From contig JAFAEX010000176.1 of the NCBI GenBank assembly GCA_023423795.1, positions 1-34,155 of the forward strand: 34,155 nucleotides of DNA, in the 5' to 3' direction. Origin of the DNA: Chloroflexota bacterium (lineage in GTDB: Bacteria; Chloroflexota; Chloroflexia; Thermomicrobiales; UBA6265). The translations under genes and the position numbers were made by a program. Positions 7,353 through 14,428 of this stretch are shown here, piece by piece. The notes under the pieces were generated by a model. It did not search any database. It saw only the letters and a program-made list of their open reading frames with translations, and was not told the DNA's origin. Position 1 is the first letter of the stretch. Every line of letters begins with the position of its first letter.

Positions 7353-7637
7353 ATGGCGCAATTGCCGAATGCTAGGGGCCGGCTGTTCGCGAGCGGAGGC
7401 CATGCCGTGCTCGCGGCCCGCTGCCCGCTGTGCGGGCGCGAACACCGCTACGACAAGGGGCCGCTGGACGGCCCGGAGGTCAACGAACTGCAGGAGCGGG
7501 GCTTCAGCGAAGAGTGGATGCCCTGCCAACTCGACCTGCCCGGCAACTTCTGGCGCATCTCGTTCGGGCGGAGCGACCGGCGCCGGCGGCCCGGGCCGCG
7601 CCGTGACCGCCCGGGCGGGCCGCCGACACCGGCCTGA
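7353..7637 (+). CDS. Small CxxC protein of unknown function
   Basis: The 94-residue protein carries one CPLCG knuckle (about 24-28) and a later lone Cys (MPC, about 58), then a basic, Pro-rich tail (RRRRPGPRR). The remainder is polar, including a NFWRISF strand. A single knuckle could bind zinc as a dimer or with His31. The start is firmly set by GGAGGAGG (7340-7347). It is 54 bp upstream of the RNA methyltransferase on the same strand and probably cotranscribed. Confidence 0.7.
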   Translation: MAQLPNARGRLFASGGHAVLAARCPLCGREHRYDKGPLDGPEVNELQERGFSEEWMPCQLDLPGNFWRISFGRSDRRRRPGPRRDRPGGPPTPA

Positions 7638-7691
7638 TCGCGGTTGTCGCGGCAGGATGACGTGGTGGAAACGATCGAACGGGGAGGGAAC

Positions 7692-8342
7692 GTGGGCGAG
7701 GGCGCGGCGGACCGGCGGGAACTGGCGAAGGCAATCGGTCCGAAAACGGAGCGCTGGCCGCGGACGGATCGCCGGCAGGGCCGCGTCGCCGGCGTCCTCG
7801 CGCGCCGCCAGCCCGACCTGACGGTGGTGCTGGAGAACGTCCACGACTCGCACAACGTCAGCGCCGTATTGCGCTCGTGCGACGCGGTCGGCGTGCTGCG
7901 GGTCCATACGATCTACACCGAAGAAGAGCGGCCGGAGGGGTTCGCCCGCACCAGTTCGGCTTCGGCCGCCAAGTGGGTAGATGCCGTGCACCACGAGTCG
8001 GTAGCCGACTGCTACGCCGCTTTGCGTGCCGAGGGGTTCGCCATCGTCGCCACCGCGGTGCGGCCGGATTCGGCCGACCTCTACGATATCGACCTCACCC
8101 GGCCGACGGCGCTGGTGTTCGGCAACGAGCAGCGCGGCGCGTCCGACGAAGCCGTTGCCGGTGCGGATGCGCTGTGCGTCATCCCGATGATGGGCATGGT
8201 GCAGAGCCTCAACATCTCGGTCGCGTGCGCGGTAACGCTGTACGAATCCCTCCGGCAGCGTCGCGCGTCCGGGGCCTACGCAGCGCCGAAACTCCCGGCC
8301 GAGGTCCTCGCGACGCTGGAAGCGGACTGGCTGAAGCGATAA
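7692..8342 (+). CDS. trmH: TrmH/SpoU-family RNA 2'-O-methyltransferase
   Basis: This 216-residue SPOUT methyltransferase has all three family motifs: ENVHDSHNVSAVLRSCDAVG (motif 1), ALVFGNEQRGAS (motif 2, with the Gly-x-Glu that binds the SAM pocket) and IPMMGMVQSLNISVACAV (motif 3, lining the knot). Such enzymes methylate ribose 2'-OH in tRNA or rRNA using SAM. The Asn of motif 1 and the order of motifs fit tRNA Gm18 methyltransferase, but the target (tRNA G18 against rRNA) is not certain. The GTG at 7692 is chosen for GGGGAGGG (7681-7688); a TTG at 7644 is in frame but less likely. It converges with mgtC. Confidence 0.88.
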   Translation: MGEGAADRRELAKAIGPKTERWPRTDRRQGRVAGVLARRQPDLTVVLENVHDSHNVSAVLRSCDAVGVLRVHTIYTEEERPEGFARTSSASAAKWVDAVHHESVADCYAALRAEGFAIVATAVRPDSADLYDIDLTRPTALVFGNEQRGASDEAVAGADALCVIPMMGMVQSLNISVACAVTLYESLRQRRASGAYAAPKLPAEVLATLEADWLKR

Positions 8343-8358
8343 CGAGCGATCACGCTCG
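8343..8358. terminator. Short hairpin between convergent genes
   Basis: CGAGCG-ATCA-CGCTCG starts immediately after the trmH stop and overlaps the mgtC stop codon. It is a possible weak bidirectional terminator with no T-run. Confidence 0.35.
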
Positions 8359-8853
8359 CCCGTCACCCCGGTCGGATCGCCCCTCGCCGTCGTGGTCGCG
8401 CCGGCGGGTGTCGGTCGGCGGCAACGAACGGACCTCGATGCGCGCCAGCCCGACCAGCGCGACGAGTGTGAGCGCCGCCGCGCCGGTAGCGATGACGAGG
8501 TACCCGGCGCCGATCAGCAGGCCGAGCGCGGCGGTGACCCACAATCCGGCAGCGGTCGTCAGTCCGCGCACCTGGCGACCGGTGGTCAGGATCACGCCGC
8601 CGGCGATGAAACCGATCCCCTGCACGACGGTCGAGGCGATGCGGCCGGGGTCGCTGATGCCGCCGGCGGCGGTCATCTGCGCCGAGAGCAGGATCGCGCA
8701 GAGCATGAAGAGCGTGGCGCCTTCGCAGACCAGCATGTAGGTCCGCAACCCTGCCGGCTTGTCGGCGCGCTCCCGTTCGTAGCCGAGCAGCGCGCCGACG
8801 ACCATCGCCACGGCGAGCCGCTGGAACACGTCGAGGTCGGTGATCGGCTCCAT
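8350..8853 (-). CDS. MgtC/SapB-family membrane protein
   Basis: The 167-residue protein has the MgtC N-terminal membrane domain: an opening helix with ALLGYERER, AGLRTYMLVCEGATLFML, the IGFIAGGVIL segment, and the RGLTTAAGLWVTAALGLLIGAG signature, giving about four membrane helices. A short Arg/Asp-rich cytoplasmic tail follows about residue 145 and the C-terminal ACT-like domain of longer MgtC proteins is absent. MgtC proteins are linked to survival at low magnesium and, in pathogens, to ATP synthase inhibition; the role here is unknown. GGGAG lies 6 nt upstream of the ATG. Confidence 0.88.
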   Translation of the reverse strand: MEPITDLDVFQRLAVAMVVGALLGYERERADKPAGLRTYMLVCEGATLFMLCAILLSAQMTAAGGISDPGRIASTVVQGIGFIAGGVILTTGRQVRGLTTAAGLWVTAALGLLIGAGYLVIATGAAALTLVALVGLARIEVRSLPPTDTRRRDHDGEGRSDRGDGRA

Positions 8854-8877
8854 TGCGCTCCCTTGCAGATGCGAACA

Positions 8878-8903
8878 CCCCCCGCTCCGGACCGGGCGGG
8901 GGG
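8878..8903 (-). terminator. Intrinsic terminator after the glutaredoxin-PDZ gene
   Basis: A stem CCCCCCGC / GCGGGGGG (8878-8885 and 8896-8903) has a 10-nt loop that can pair further through CCGG. It lies 41 bp past the stop of the gene at 8944 and just upstream of mgtC. On the minus strand a weak TGTTC follows. Confidence 0.65.
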
Positions 8904-8943
8904 CGTCGTCCGTCGCGCGGGCAACGGGTCGGGGTGATCGATC

Positions 8944-9522
8944 CTAGAACTGGAGGGTCGAGGCGTGCTCCTCGGTTCCGCGCAGGTACCGGATGGCCAC
9001 GGATTCGTCGGCCTTGAGCGTGTCGATCATCGCGTCCAGTTGGGACATCGAGGCGATGCGCTTGCCGGCCACCCCGACGATGACGTCGCCCGGCTGCAAC
9101 CCGGCCTTCTCGGCGACGGTACCCGGACGGATCTTGCCGACGTAAACGCCCTTCGTCCCGGCCGGCAGCAGTGCGGCCTTTTCCGGGTGCTTCGCGAGAT
9201 ACTCCTGCGCGTTCGCCCCGAGGAGACCGAGGGCCGGACGGGCGGGGCCGCCATACTTCTGGGCGATGCGGGCGAGGCGGGCCTGGTCGAAGCCGAGGAT
9301 GACCTCGTCGCCCGCGACCGTCACCGGCACGCCCTGCTGGCCGGAGAGCCGGATCATCTCCATCGCCGCGTCGAAGTCCTTGGCGACGTCCTTCTCGACG
9401 AACGGCACCTTCTTGGCGCGCAGGAAATCTTTGGCGCGGTCGCAGAACGTGCAGGTATCGGTGGTGTACATGACGACCGGCGGCTGGGCCGATTCGGTCG
9501 TTGGGGTGGGGGTGTCGCTCAT
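8944..9522 (-). CDS. Glutaredoxin-PDZ fusion protein
   Basis: The 192-residue protein joins two domains. Residues 15-90 are a glutaredoxin/NrdH-like thioredoxin fold with the redox pair C24-T-F-C27 and the cis-Pro segment GVPVT (P67). Residues about 105-190 are a PDZ domain with KIRPGTVAEKAGLQPGDVIV, the usual substrate-groove and turn motif of HtrA/DegS-type PDZs. There is no signal peptide or membrane segment, so it should be cytoplasmic. A thiol-disulfide reductase tethered to a protein-tail-binding module is the inferred role. GGAGAA lies 8 nt upstream of the ATG. It is monocistronic, with its own terminator and an extended -10 promoter. Confidence 0.85.
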   Translation of the reverse strand: MSDTPTPTTESAQPPVVMYTTDTCTFCDRAKDFLRAKKVPFVEKDVAKDFDAAMEMIRLSGQQGVPVTVAGDEVILGFDQARLARIAQKYGGPARPALGLLGANAQEYLAKHPEKAALLPAGTKGVYVGKIRPGTVAEKAGLQPGDVIVGVAGKRIASMSQLDAMIDTLKADESVAIRYLRGTEEHASTLQF

Positions 9523-9540
9523 GCAAAGTTCTCCAATTGG

Positions 9541-9579
9541 GCGAGCGGTCCGCTCGCGCGAGTCACTTCCCTAATGATA
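9541..9579 (-). promoter_or_regulatory. Extended -10 promoter and inverted repeat before the glutaredoxin-PDZ gene
   Basis: On the minus strand TGCTATCAT forms an extended -10 (TATCAT at 9574-9579). No good -35 is visible, as is common with extended -10 promoters. GCGAGCGG-T-CCGCTCGC (9541-9557) is a perfect inverted repeat placed about +10 to +26, a suitable operator position. Confidence 0.5.
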
Positions 9580-9610
9580 GCACTGCACGGGCGGCGTTTC
9601 TCGGCCTCCG

Positions 9611-11257
9611 TCACTCCCATTCGATGGTCGCCGGCGGCTTCGAGGTTACGTCGTAGACCACCCGCGTGATGCCGGGAACCTCGTTGACGATGCGGTTGCT
9701 CATCTTCGCCAGCGCGTCCCACGGCAGCCGCGCGAAATCGGCGGTCATCGCGTCCTCGCTGGTGACGGCGCGGACGGCGCAGACCCGGCCATACGTGCGG
9801 TAGTCGCCCATCACGCCGACGGTCCGCACCGGCAGCAGCACCGCGAACGCCTGCCAGACGTCGCCGGAGGCGCCGGCGGCGTCCAGTTCGGCGCGCACGA
9901 TGGCGTCGGCTGGACGCAGCAGGTCGAGGTCGTCCCGCGTCACCTCGCCGATGATCCGCACCGCCAGCCCCGGCCCCGGGAACGGCTGCCGGTTGACGAT
10001 CTCGTCCGGAAGGCCGAGCTCGCGCCCGACCGCCCGCACCTCGTCCTTGAACAAGAACTTCAACGGTTCGAGCAGTTTGAATCGCATGTCGGCCGGCAGG
10101 CCGCCGACGTTGTGGTGGGTCTTGATCTTGACGGCAGCCTTGGTATCGACGGTGGCCGACTCGATCACGTCCGGGTAAAGCGTGCCCTGCGCGAGGAAGG
10201 CAAACGGTCCGTGCCGCTCGGCTTCGGCCTCGAAGACGCGGACGAACGTTTCGCCGATCCGCTTGCGCTTCTCCTCCGGGTCGGTCACCCCGGCCAGTTT
10301 GTCGAGGAAGCGGGCGCGGGCATCGACGTGGACGAGGTTCATCCCGAATGCGCGGGCGAACACGTCGCGCACGAGGTCCGATTCGCCCAGCCGCAGCAGA
10401 CCGTTGTCCACGAACACCGGGGTCAGCCGGTCGCCGATCGCGCGGTGGATCAGCGCCGCCGCCACCGCCGAATCGACGCCGCCGGACAGACCGAGCAGCA
10501 CGCGCTCCTCGCCGACCCGCTCGCGGATGTCGCGCACGGCGGCGGCGACGAACGACTCGGCGCTCCAGGTGGTCCGGCAGCCGCAGACGTTGACCAGGAA
10601 GTTCCGGATGACGTCGCCGCCGAGGGGGGTGTGGGCCACCTCGGGGTGGAACTGGATGCCGACCGTCGTGCCCTGGCCGATCGCCGCCACCGGCGCGTTC
10701 GGCGTGCTGGCCAGCACTGCCCAGCCCGGCGGGCAGGTCTCGACGTGGTCGCCGTGGCTCATCCAAACGTCGAGCGATCCGGGCAGCCCGGCGAAGAGCG
10801 GGGCCGCCGTGTCGGAAACGGTGATCGTCGCCGGGCCGTACTCCCGGCGCTCGGCCGGGGCGACCGTACCGCCATAGGCCTGCGCCAGCAGTTGCAGTCC
10901 GTAGCAGATGCCGAGCGTCGGCAGCCCGCGCTCCAGCACCCAGCCGGGCAGTTGCGGCGCGCCTGGCTCGTAGACGCTGGCCGGACCGCCGGAGAGGATG
11001 ACGCCCTTCGGCCGCAGCGCTTCGACCTCCTCCCAGGCCACGTCGTGCGGCAGCAGTTCGGAGTAGACGCCGGCCTCGCGCACCCGCCTGGTGATCAACT
11101 GGGAGTACTGGCTGCCGAAATCGAGCACGACCACGACGTCGAACCCGGCATTGCCGGCATCCGTCCCGAGGAGGTGCGCGGCGTCGTCGATAAACGCGTC
11201 CAGCGCCGAATGGGCGCTGCCGCTGGTCGTTTCGGTTTCGGTCGTGGCGCCGCTCAC
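9611..11257 (-). CDS. guaA: GMP synthase (glutamine-hydrolysing)
   Basis: This 548-residue enzyme makes GMP from XMP, ATP and glutamine. The N-terminal class I glutamine amidotransferase domain has C118 (GICYG), H204 and E206 (FHPEV). The ATP-pyrophosphatase domain has the PP-loop SGGVDS (258-263). The C-terminal dimerisation/XMP-binding domain ends with the conserved TSKPPATIEWE. It carries about 38 extra residues before the first strand (VVVVLDFGSQYSQ) compared with usual family members. The GTG start has AGGAGG about 10 nt upstream. All catalytic motifs are present, so it should be active. It is flanked by genes that are not part of purine synthesis. Confidence 0.97.
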   Translation of the reverse strand: MSGATTETETTSGSAHSALDAFIDDAAHLLGTDAGNAGFDVVVVLDFGSQYSQLITRRVREAGVYSELLPHDVAWEEVEALRPKGVILSGGPASVYEPGAPQLPGWVLERGLPTLGICYGLQLLAQAYGGTVAPAERREYGPATITVSDTAAPLFAGLPGSLDVWMSHGDHVETCPPGWAVLASTPNAPVAAIGQGTTVGIQFHPEVAHTPLGGDVIRNFLVNVCGCRTTWSAESFVAAAVRDIRERVGEERVLLGLSGGVDSAVAAALIHRAIGDRLTPVFVDNGLLRLGESDLVRDVFARAFGMNLVHVDARARFLDKLAGVTDPEEKRKRIGETFVRVFEAEAERHGPFAFLAQGTLYPDVIESATVDTKAAVKIKTHHNVGGLPADMRFKLLEPLKFLFKDEVRAVGRELGLPDEIVNRQPFPGPGLAVRIIGEVTRDDLDLLRPADAIVRAELDAAGASGDVWQAFAVLLPVRTVGVMGDYRTYGRVCAVRAVTSEDAMTADFARLPWDALAKMSNRIVNEVPGITRVVYDVTSKPPATIEWE

Positions 11258-11373
11258 GGTTGCGCTGCCTCCTGCCCATCGGCCGCGCGATTTCCCGCAT
11301 CGCGCCGACCGGATTCGTCGCCGACGCGGTCATTGTGACGCCCGGCGCGGCGCGGGGCCAACCCAGCGCCGCC

Positions 11374-12162
11374 TCAGCCGATCAGCAGGATCGTCCCGGC
11401 GATGAACGGCACCAGCACCACCGCGAAACGCAGCACCTGCTTCGGGGCGCGCCGGGTGAAGCGCGCTCCGAGGTAGGCCCCGCTCGCGAGCCCGATCGTC
11501 GCCCCGACGAAGTGGGGAACGGAGACGTCGCCGGCCTGCCAGAGCGCCAGCGAGCCGGTCGCGCTGATGAAGATCAAGGTCATCATGGTGGTGCCGACCG
11601 CCTGCCGCAGCGGCAGTTTCAACACCGCGAGGTAGCCCAGTTGGAGGTACGGCGCCATGCCGACGCCGAGGAAGGCCGCCGCCGCGCCGCCGGAGACGCC
11701 GAGCCCGACGGAGGCCGCCCAGTCCCGCGCCGGGCGCGGCGTTTCGCCCACCCAGTCGTCCCAGGAGTTCGCCGCGCCGACCCGGAAGCGGGTGCGAATC
11801 CACATCAGTGCGGCCAGCACCCACAACCCGAGCCCGGCCATGATTTGCAGTTGCGCTTCGGGCACCAGTTGGCTGTACTGCGCGCCGACGATTGCCCCGA
11901 TGGCGCCGGCGAGCCCGACGACGAGGCCGACCTTTGGCGCGACGTTGCCCTCTCGCAGGTGCGATGCGCCGCCGGAAATCGTGACGAGGCACATGGTCGC
12001 CAGTGCGGTGCCGATGGCGGTGTGGACCGGCAGGGCGAACGCGCTGGTCAGCAGGGCGACGAGCAAGCCCGCGCCTCCCGCCCCGATGAAGCCGATCACC
12101 ATGCCGAGCAGGAAGGTGACCGCCGCGAGGATCGTGACGGTGGTCAAGTCGGCCGGGCTCAC
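11374..12162 (-). CDS. TauE/SafE-family membrane permease
   Basis: The 262-residue polytopic protein has about eight hydrophobic segments and the duplicated family pattern. The first half contains GMVIGFIGAGGAGLL and a TAIGTALATM segment; the second repeats it with GVSGGAAAAFLGVGMAP and QAVGTTMMT. Members export or import sulfite, sulfoacetate or other organic anions; the substrate cannot be told. Its GTG overlaps the TGA of the small membrane protein upstream (GTGA, 12159-12162), so the two are translationally coupled. Confidence 0.88.
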   Translation of the reverse strand: MSPADLTTVTILAAVTFLLGMVIGFIGAGGAGLLVALLTSAFALPVHTAIGTALATMCLVTISGGASHLREGNVAPKVGLVVGLAGAIGAIVGAQYSQLVPEAQLQIMAGLGLWVLAALMWIRTRFRVGAANSWDDWVGETPRPARDWAASVGLGVSGGAAAAFLGVGMAPYLQLGYLAVLKLPLRQAVGTTMMTLIFISATGSLALWQAGDVSVPHFVGATIGLASGAYLGARFTRRAPKQVLRFAVVLVPFIAGTILLIG

Positions 12163-12479
12163 CGCTCCCGCGGCTCGGCGTGTTCCGAGATCGTGTACGT
12201 CGTCTCGATCGCCGGGCCGCCGGTCAGCGACGGGTCGTACGGCGCCGGGGCCGGCGGGACGTTCGGTCGCCGCTCGTCCTGAACCTTGCGCCAGAACAGG
12301 AAGGCGAGGACGAACGGGATCAGCAACGCCGCCACGATGAGGAAGGTGAATGCCGCGCCGATGATGTTGTGGAACAGCCAGCCGAGCACCATCCCGATCA
12401 GGATGCCGGCGATGAATCCGTAGACCGTCCATTGCAGGCGCTGCCGCACGAACGATGCGCCAGTCCCCATCGCGTCCAT
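12159..12479 (-). CDS. Small two-helix membrane protein
   Basis: I do not recognise this 106-residue protein. It has two hydrophobic helices (about 18-36, with Gly-rich GFIAGILIGMVLGWLF, and about 41-63), an aromatic-basic boundary (FWRKVQDERR) and a Pro-rich polar tail. AGGAGG lies 6 nt upstream of the first ATG. The 4-bp overlap with the TauE/SafE permease suggests an accessory or small partner subunit, which is inference from context only. Confidence 0.75.
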   Translation of the reverse strand: MDAMGTGASFVRQRLQWTVYGFIAGILIGMVLGWLFHNIIGAAFTFLIVAALLIPFVLAFLFWRKVQDERRPNVPPAPAPYDPSLTGGPAIETTYTISEHAEPRER

Positions 12480-12650
12480 GCGGACCTCCTGTTGCGCCCC
12501 GATGCCGTCGTCACGTCAATGCACCGTGGAGAGGGTAGCCGATCCCGGCATCGACGTTCCGGCGTTCCGTCTGGGCGCAAGCCTACGCGACTCCGCCGCG
12601 TCCCGCGTGATCGCCGGATGGAGGAATTGCGGAGGAGCGGGTTATTTCCG
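12480..12650. other. Intergenic between two minus-strand genes
   Basis: This 171-bp spacer includes the AGGAGG site for the gene at 12479. No clear terminator hairpin or sigma-70-type promoter was found. Confidence 0.4.
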
Positions 12651-13433
12651 TCACCACCAGCCGTAGGGCACGTTTCGTCGCGGATTGAGCGACGGGTACT
12701 CCCCGAGTTCGCGCAAGCGTTCCGCGCGGGCGAACAGGGCGTCGAGTTCGGACTCGTCGAGGTAGCCGCCGAGTTCCGCTCGCAGCGAATCGGCTTCGGC
12801 CACCATGCGCTCGAGGTCCGACAGCAGGGGCGGCGAGATCGGGCGGCCGACGTACTGCCACAGGACGGTCCGCAACTTGGGCGCAACGTTGAAGGTCAGG
12901 CCGTGGTCGATGCCCCAGACCTTGCCGGTCAGGTCGCGCAGGCAGTGGCCGATCTTGCGGTCGGCGTTGTTGGCGACGTGGTCGAATAGCACCAGCCGCT
13001 CGATCTCCGGCGTGCAGCGGCGCCAGAAGCGATGGTCGTCCGCGCTTTCGTCCATCGGTTGCACGTAGATCTGGACGCTGCCGAAGCCGTGCGGCCCGTC
13101 GCGGACGACGGTCGGCGGCACGATGTTCCATCCGGTCCAGCGGGAGAGCAGATAGGACGCCGTTTCCCGCAGGAAGAGCGTGCCGTCCGGGAAGTCGTAC
13201 AGCGGCGCTTCGCCCGCCCGCGGCTTGTAGATGGCGAGTTGCGAACGGCCGTCGTCGGTTTCGAGGGCGACCGCGAACGAGTAGTTCGAGCCCCACGGGA
13301 TGAGTTTCGTGCCGGTCATCGACGCTTCGCGCAGGACTGCGAGCGCGTCGTTCTCCGGCAGCGGAGCCGGGGTCTGGCCGGGCTCGTCGGCGTCGTCGCG
13401 GACTTCGAGGAACAGGTTGGGCATGGTGGGCAT
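12651..13433 (-). CDS. SCO1664-family protein (PI3/4-kinase-like fold)
   Basis: This 260-residue protein matches my knowledge of the SCO1664 family, which is found mainly in Actinobacteria and Chloroflexi and distantly resembles phosphatidylinositol 3/4-kinases. Kinase-like elements are AIYKP (nucleotide-binding Lys), the HxxxNxDRK-type catalytic loop (DHVANNADRKIGHCL) and the metal-binding WGIDHGLTF. It ends YGWW. The substrate is unknown. In actinobacteria the family tends to occur in genomes that make coenzyme F420. Two near ATGs (13433 and 13424) are possible starts and neither has a strong ribosome binding site. It is divergent from the FAH-family gene. Confidence 0.85.
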   Translation of the reverse strand: MPTMPNLFLEVRDDADEPGQTPAPLPENDALAVLREASMTGTKLIPWGSNYSFAVALETDDGRSQLAIYKPRAGEAPLYDFPDGTLFLRETASYLLSRWTGWNIVPPTVVRDGPHGFGSVQIYVQPMDESADDHRFWRRCTPEIERLVLFDHVANNADRKIGHCLRDLTGKVWGIDHGLTFNVAPKLRTVLWQYVGRPISPPLLSDLERMVAEADSLRAELGGYLDESELDALFARAERLRELGEYPSLNPRRNVPYGWW

Positions 13434-13590
13434 CCGGGCGGCGAACGCGGGCGTCGGCGGGTTGCCCAGCCCATTCTACCCAACCGGGCCGGGCGGCTCG
13501 CCGGCGCGGGCCGGACGCGGCCCGCGTAGAATGCGCCGTCGGCAGCAGCCGGTCCGCCCTGGACCGGCCAACGGGGAGGGAGTTCGGTCC
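13434..13590. other. Divergent promoter region
   Basis: This spacer between divergent genes has a TAGAAT -10-like hexamer on each strand (minus at about 13473-13478, plus at 13527-13532). Neither has a recognisable -35. GGGGAGGGAG (13573-13582) is the ribosome binding site of the next gene. Confidence 0.35.
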
Positions 13591-14367
13591 ATGCGCGTCG
13601 TCCGCGTCGTCCACCCGGTCACGGAGGAGCCCACGTGGGCCGTCGTCGAAGGAGGACGAGCGCACGCCGTGGAGGCGGCACCGTGGCTCGTCGCGGACCA
13701 GCCGGCCACGGAGGACCTCGGCGCGGTCGAAGGGCTGCGCCTGCTGGCGCCGGTGGAGCCGCGCCAGATCATCTGCGTCGGCCTCAACTACCTCGCCCAC
13801 GTCACCGAGCGCGATCCGACCCAGGTGGTGCCGGAGGAGCCGGTGATCTTCATGAAGCCGGTGTCGTCGATCGTCGGCCCGGGAGGGACGATCCGCATCG
13901 CCAACCCGGAGAACCGCACCGATTACGAGGCCGAACTGGCGCTGGTCATCGGGTCCGGCGGGCGAGATATCGCCGAATCCGACGCGCTTTCCCGCGTCTT
14001 CGGCGTCACGTGCGCCAACGACGTGTCGGACCGGGTCATGCAGGCCAAACCCGGCAAGTGGCTGCCGGCGAAGGGCTACCATACCTACTGCCCGGTCGGG
14101 CCGTGGGTGGAGACCGGCGTCGATATCTCCGACCAGCCGGTGGAGTCGCGGCTCAACGGCGAAACCCGGCAGGCGCAGCGCACGTCGACGATGCTGTTCA
14201 GCCCGGCGTTCCTCGTCTCCTACATCAGCCGGGTGCTGACGCTGGAGCCGGGCGACCTGATCCTGACCGGCACCCCGGAGAACGTCGGCCCGCTTTCGCC
14301 CGGCGACACGATCGAGGTGGAGGTCGGCGGCATCGGCGTGCTGCGGAACCCGGTGGCGCTGGCGTAG
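13591..14367 (+). CDS. Fumarylacetoacetate hydrolase-family protein
   Basis: This 258-residue FAH-fold enzyme has IICVGLNYLAHV, the metal-binding stretch around TDYEAELALVIG, FGVTCANDVSDR, a K-x-Y-x-x-Y-C-P region (KGYHTYCPVGPW) and the closing ILTGTPENVGPLSPGD turn. Family members hydrolyse C-C bonds of acylpyruvates or beta-diketones or decarboxylate oxaloacetate, with Mg or Mn. The exact substrate cannot be assigned and no aromatic-degradation genes are near. GGGGAGGGAG supports the ATG. A strong terminator hairpin starts at its stop codon. Confidence 0.92.
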   Translation: MRVVRVVHPVTEEPTWAVVEGGRAHAVEAAPWLVADQPATEDLGAVEGLRLLAPVEPRQIICVGLNYLAHVTERDPTQVVPEEPVIFMKPVSSIVGPGGTIRIANPENRTDYEAELALVIGSGGRDIAESDALSRVFGVTCANDVSDRVMQAKPGKWLPAKGYHTYCPVGPWVETGVDISDQPVESRLNGETRQAQRTSTMLFSPAFLVSYISRVLTLEPGDLILTGTPENVGPLSPGDTIEVEVGGIGVLRNPVALA

Positions 14368-14418
14368 GCAAGAGAACGGGCCGGCCGGCGCAATCGCCGA
14401 CCGGCCCGTTCTCTTGCC
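14367..14418. terminator. Long bidirectional terminator hairpin
   Basis: The 24-bp arms GGCAAGAGAACGGGCCGG... (14367-14390) and their complement (14395-14418) have one mismatch and a CAAT loop. It overlaps the last base of the FAH-family stop codon and ends 10 bp before the convergent metallopeptidase stop. TTCTCTTG in the plus arm supplies the only U-rich part. Confidence 0.85.
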
Positions 14419-14428
14419 GCCTGTGCGC

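Noticed and set aside
13470..13535. Paired divergent promoters with TAGAAT -10 boxes
   Set aside because: No -35 element can be found at 16-18 bp for either, so I kept it only as a low-confidence note.
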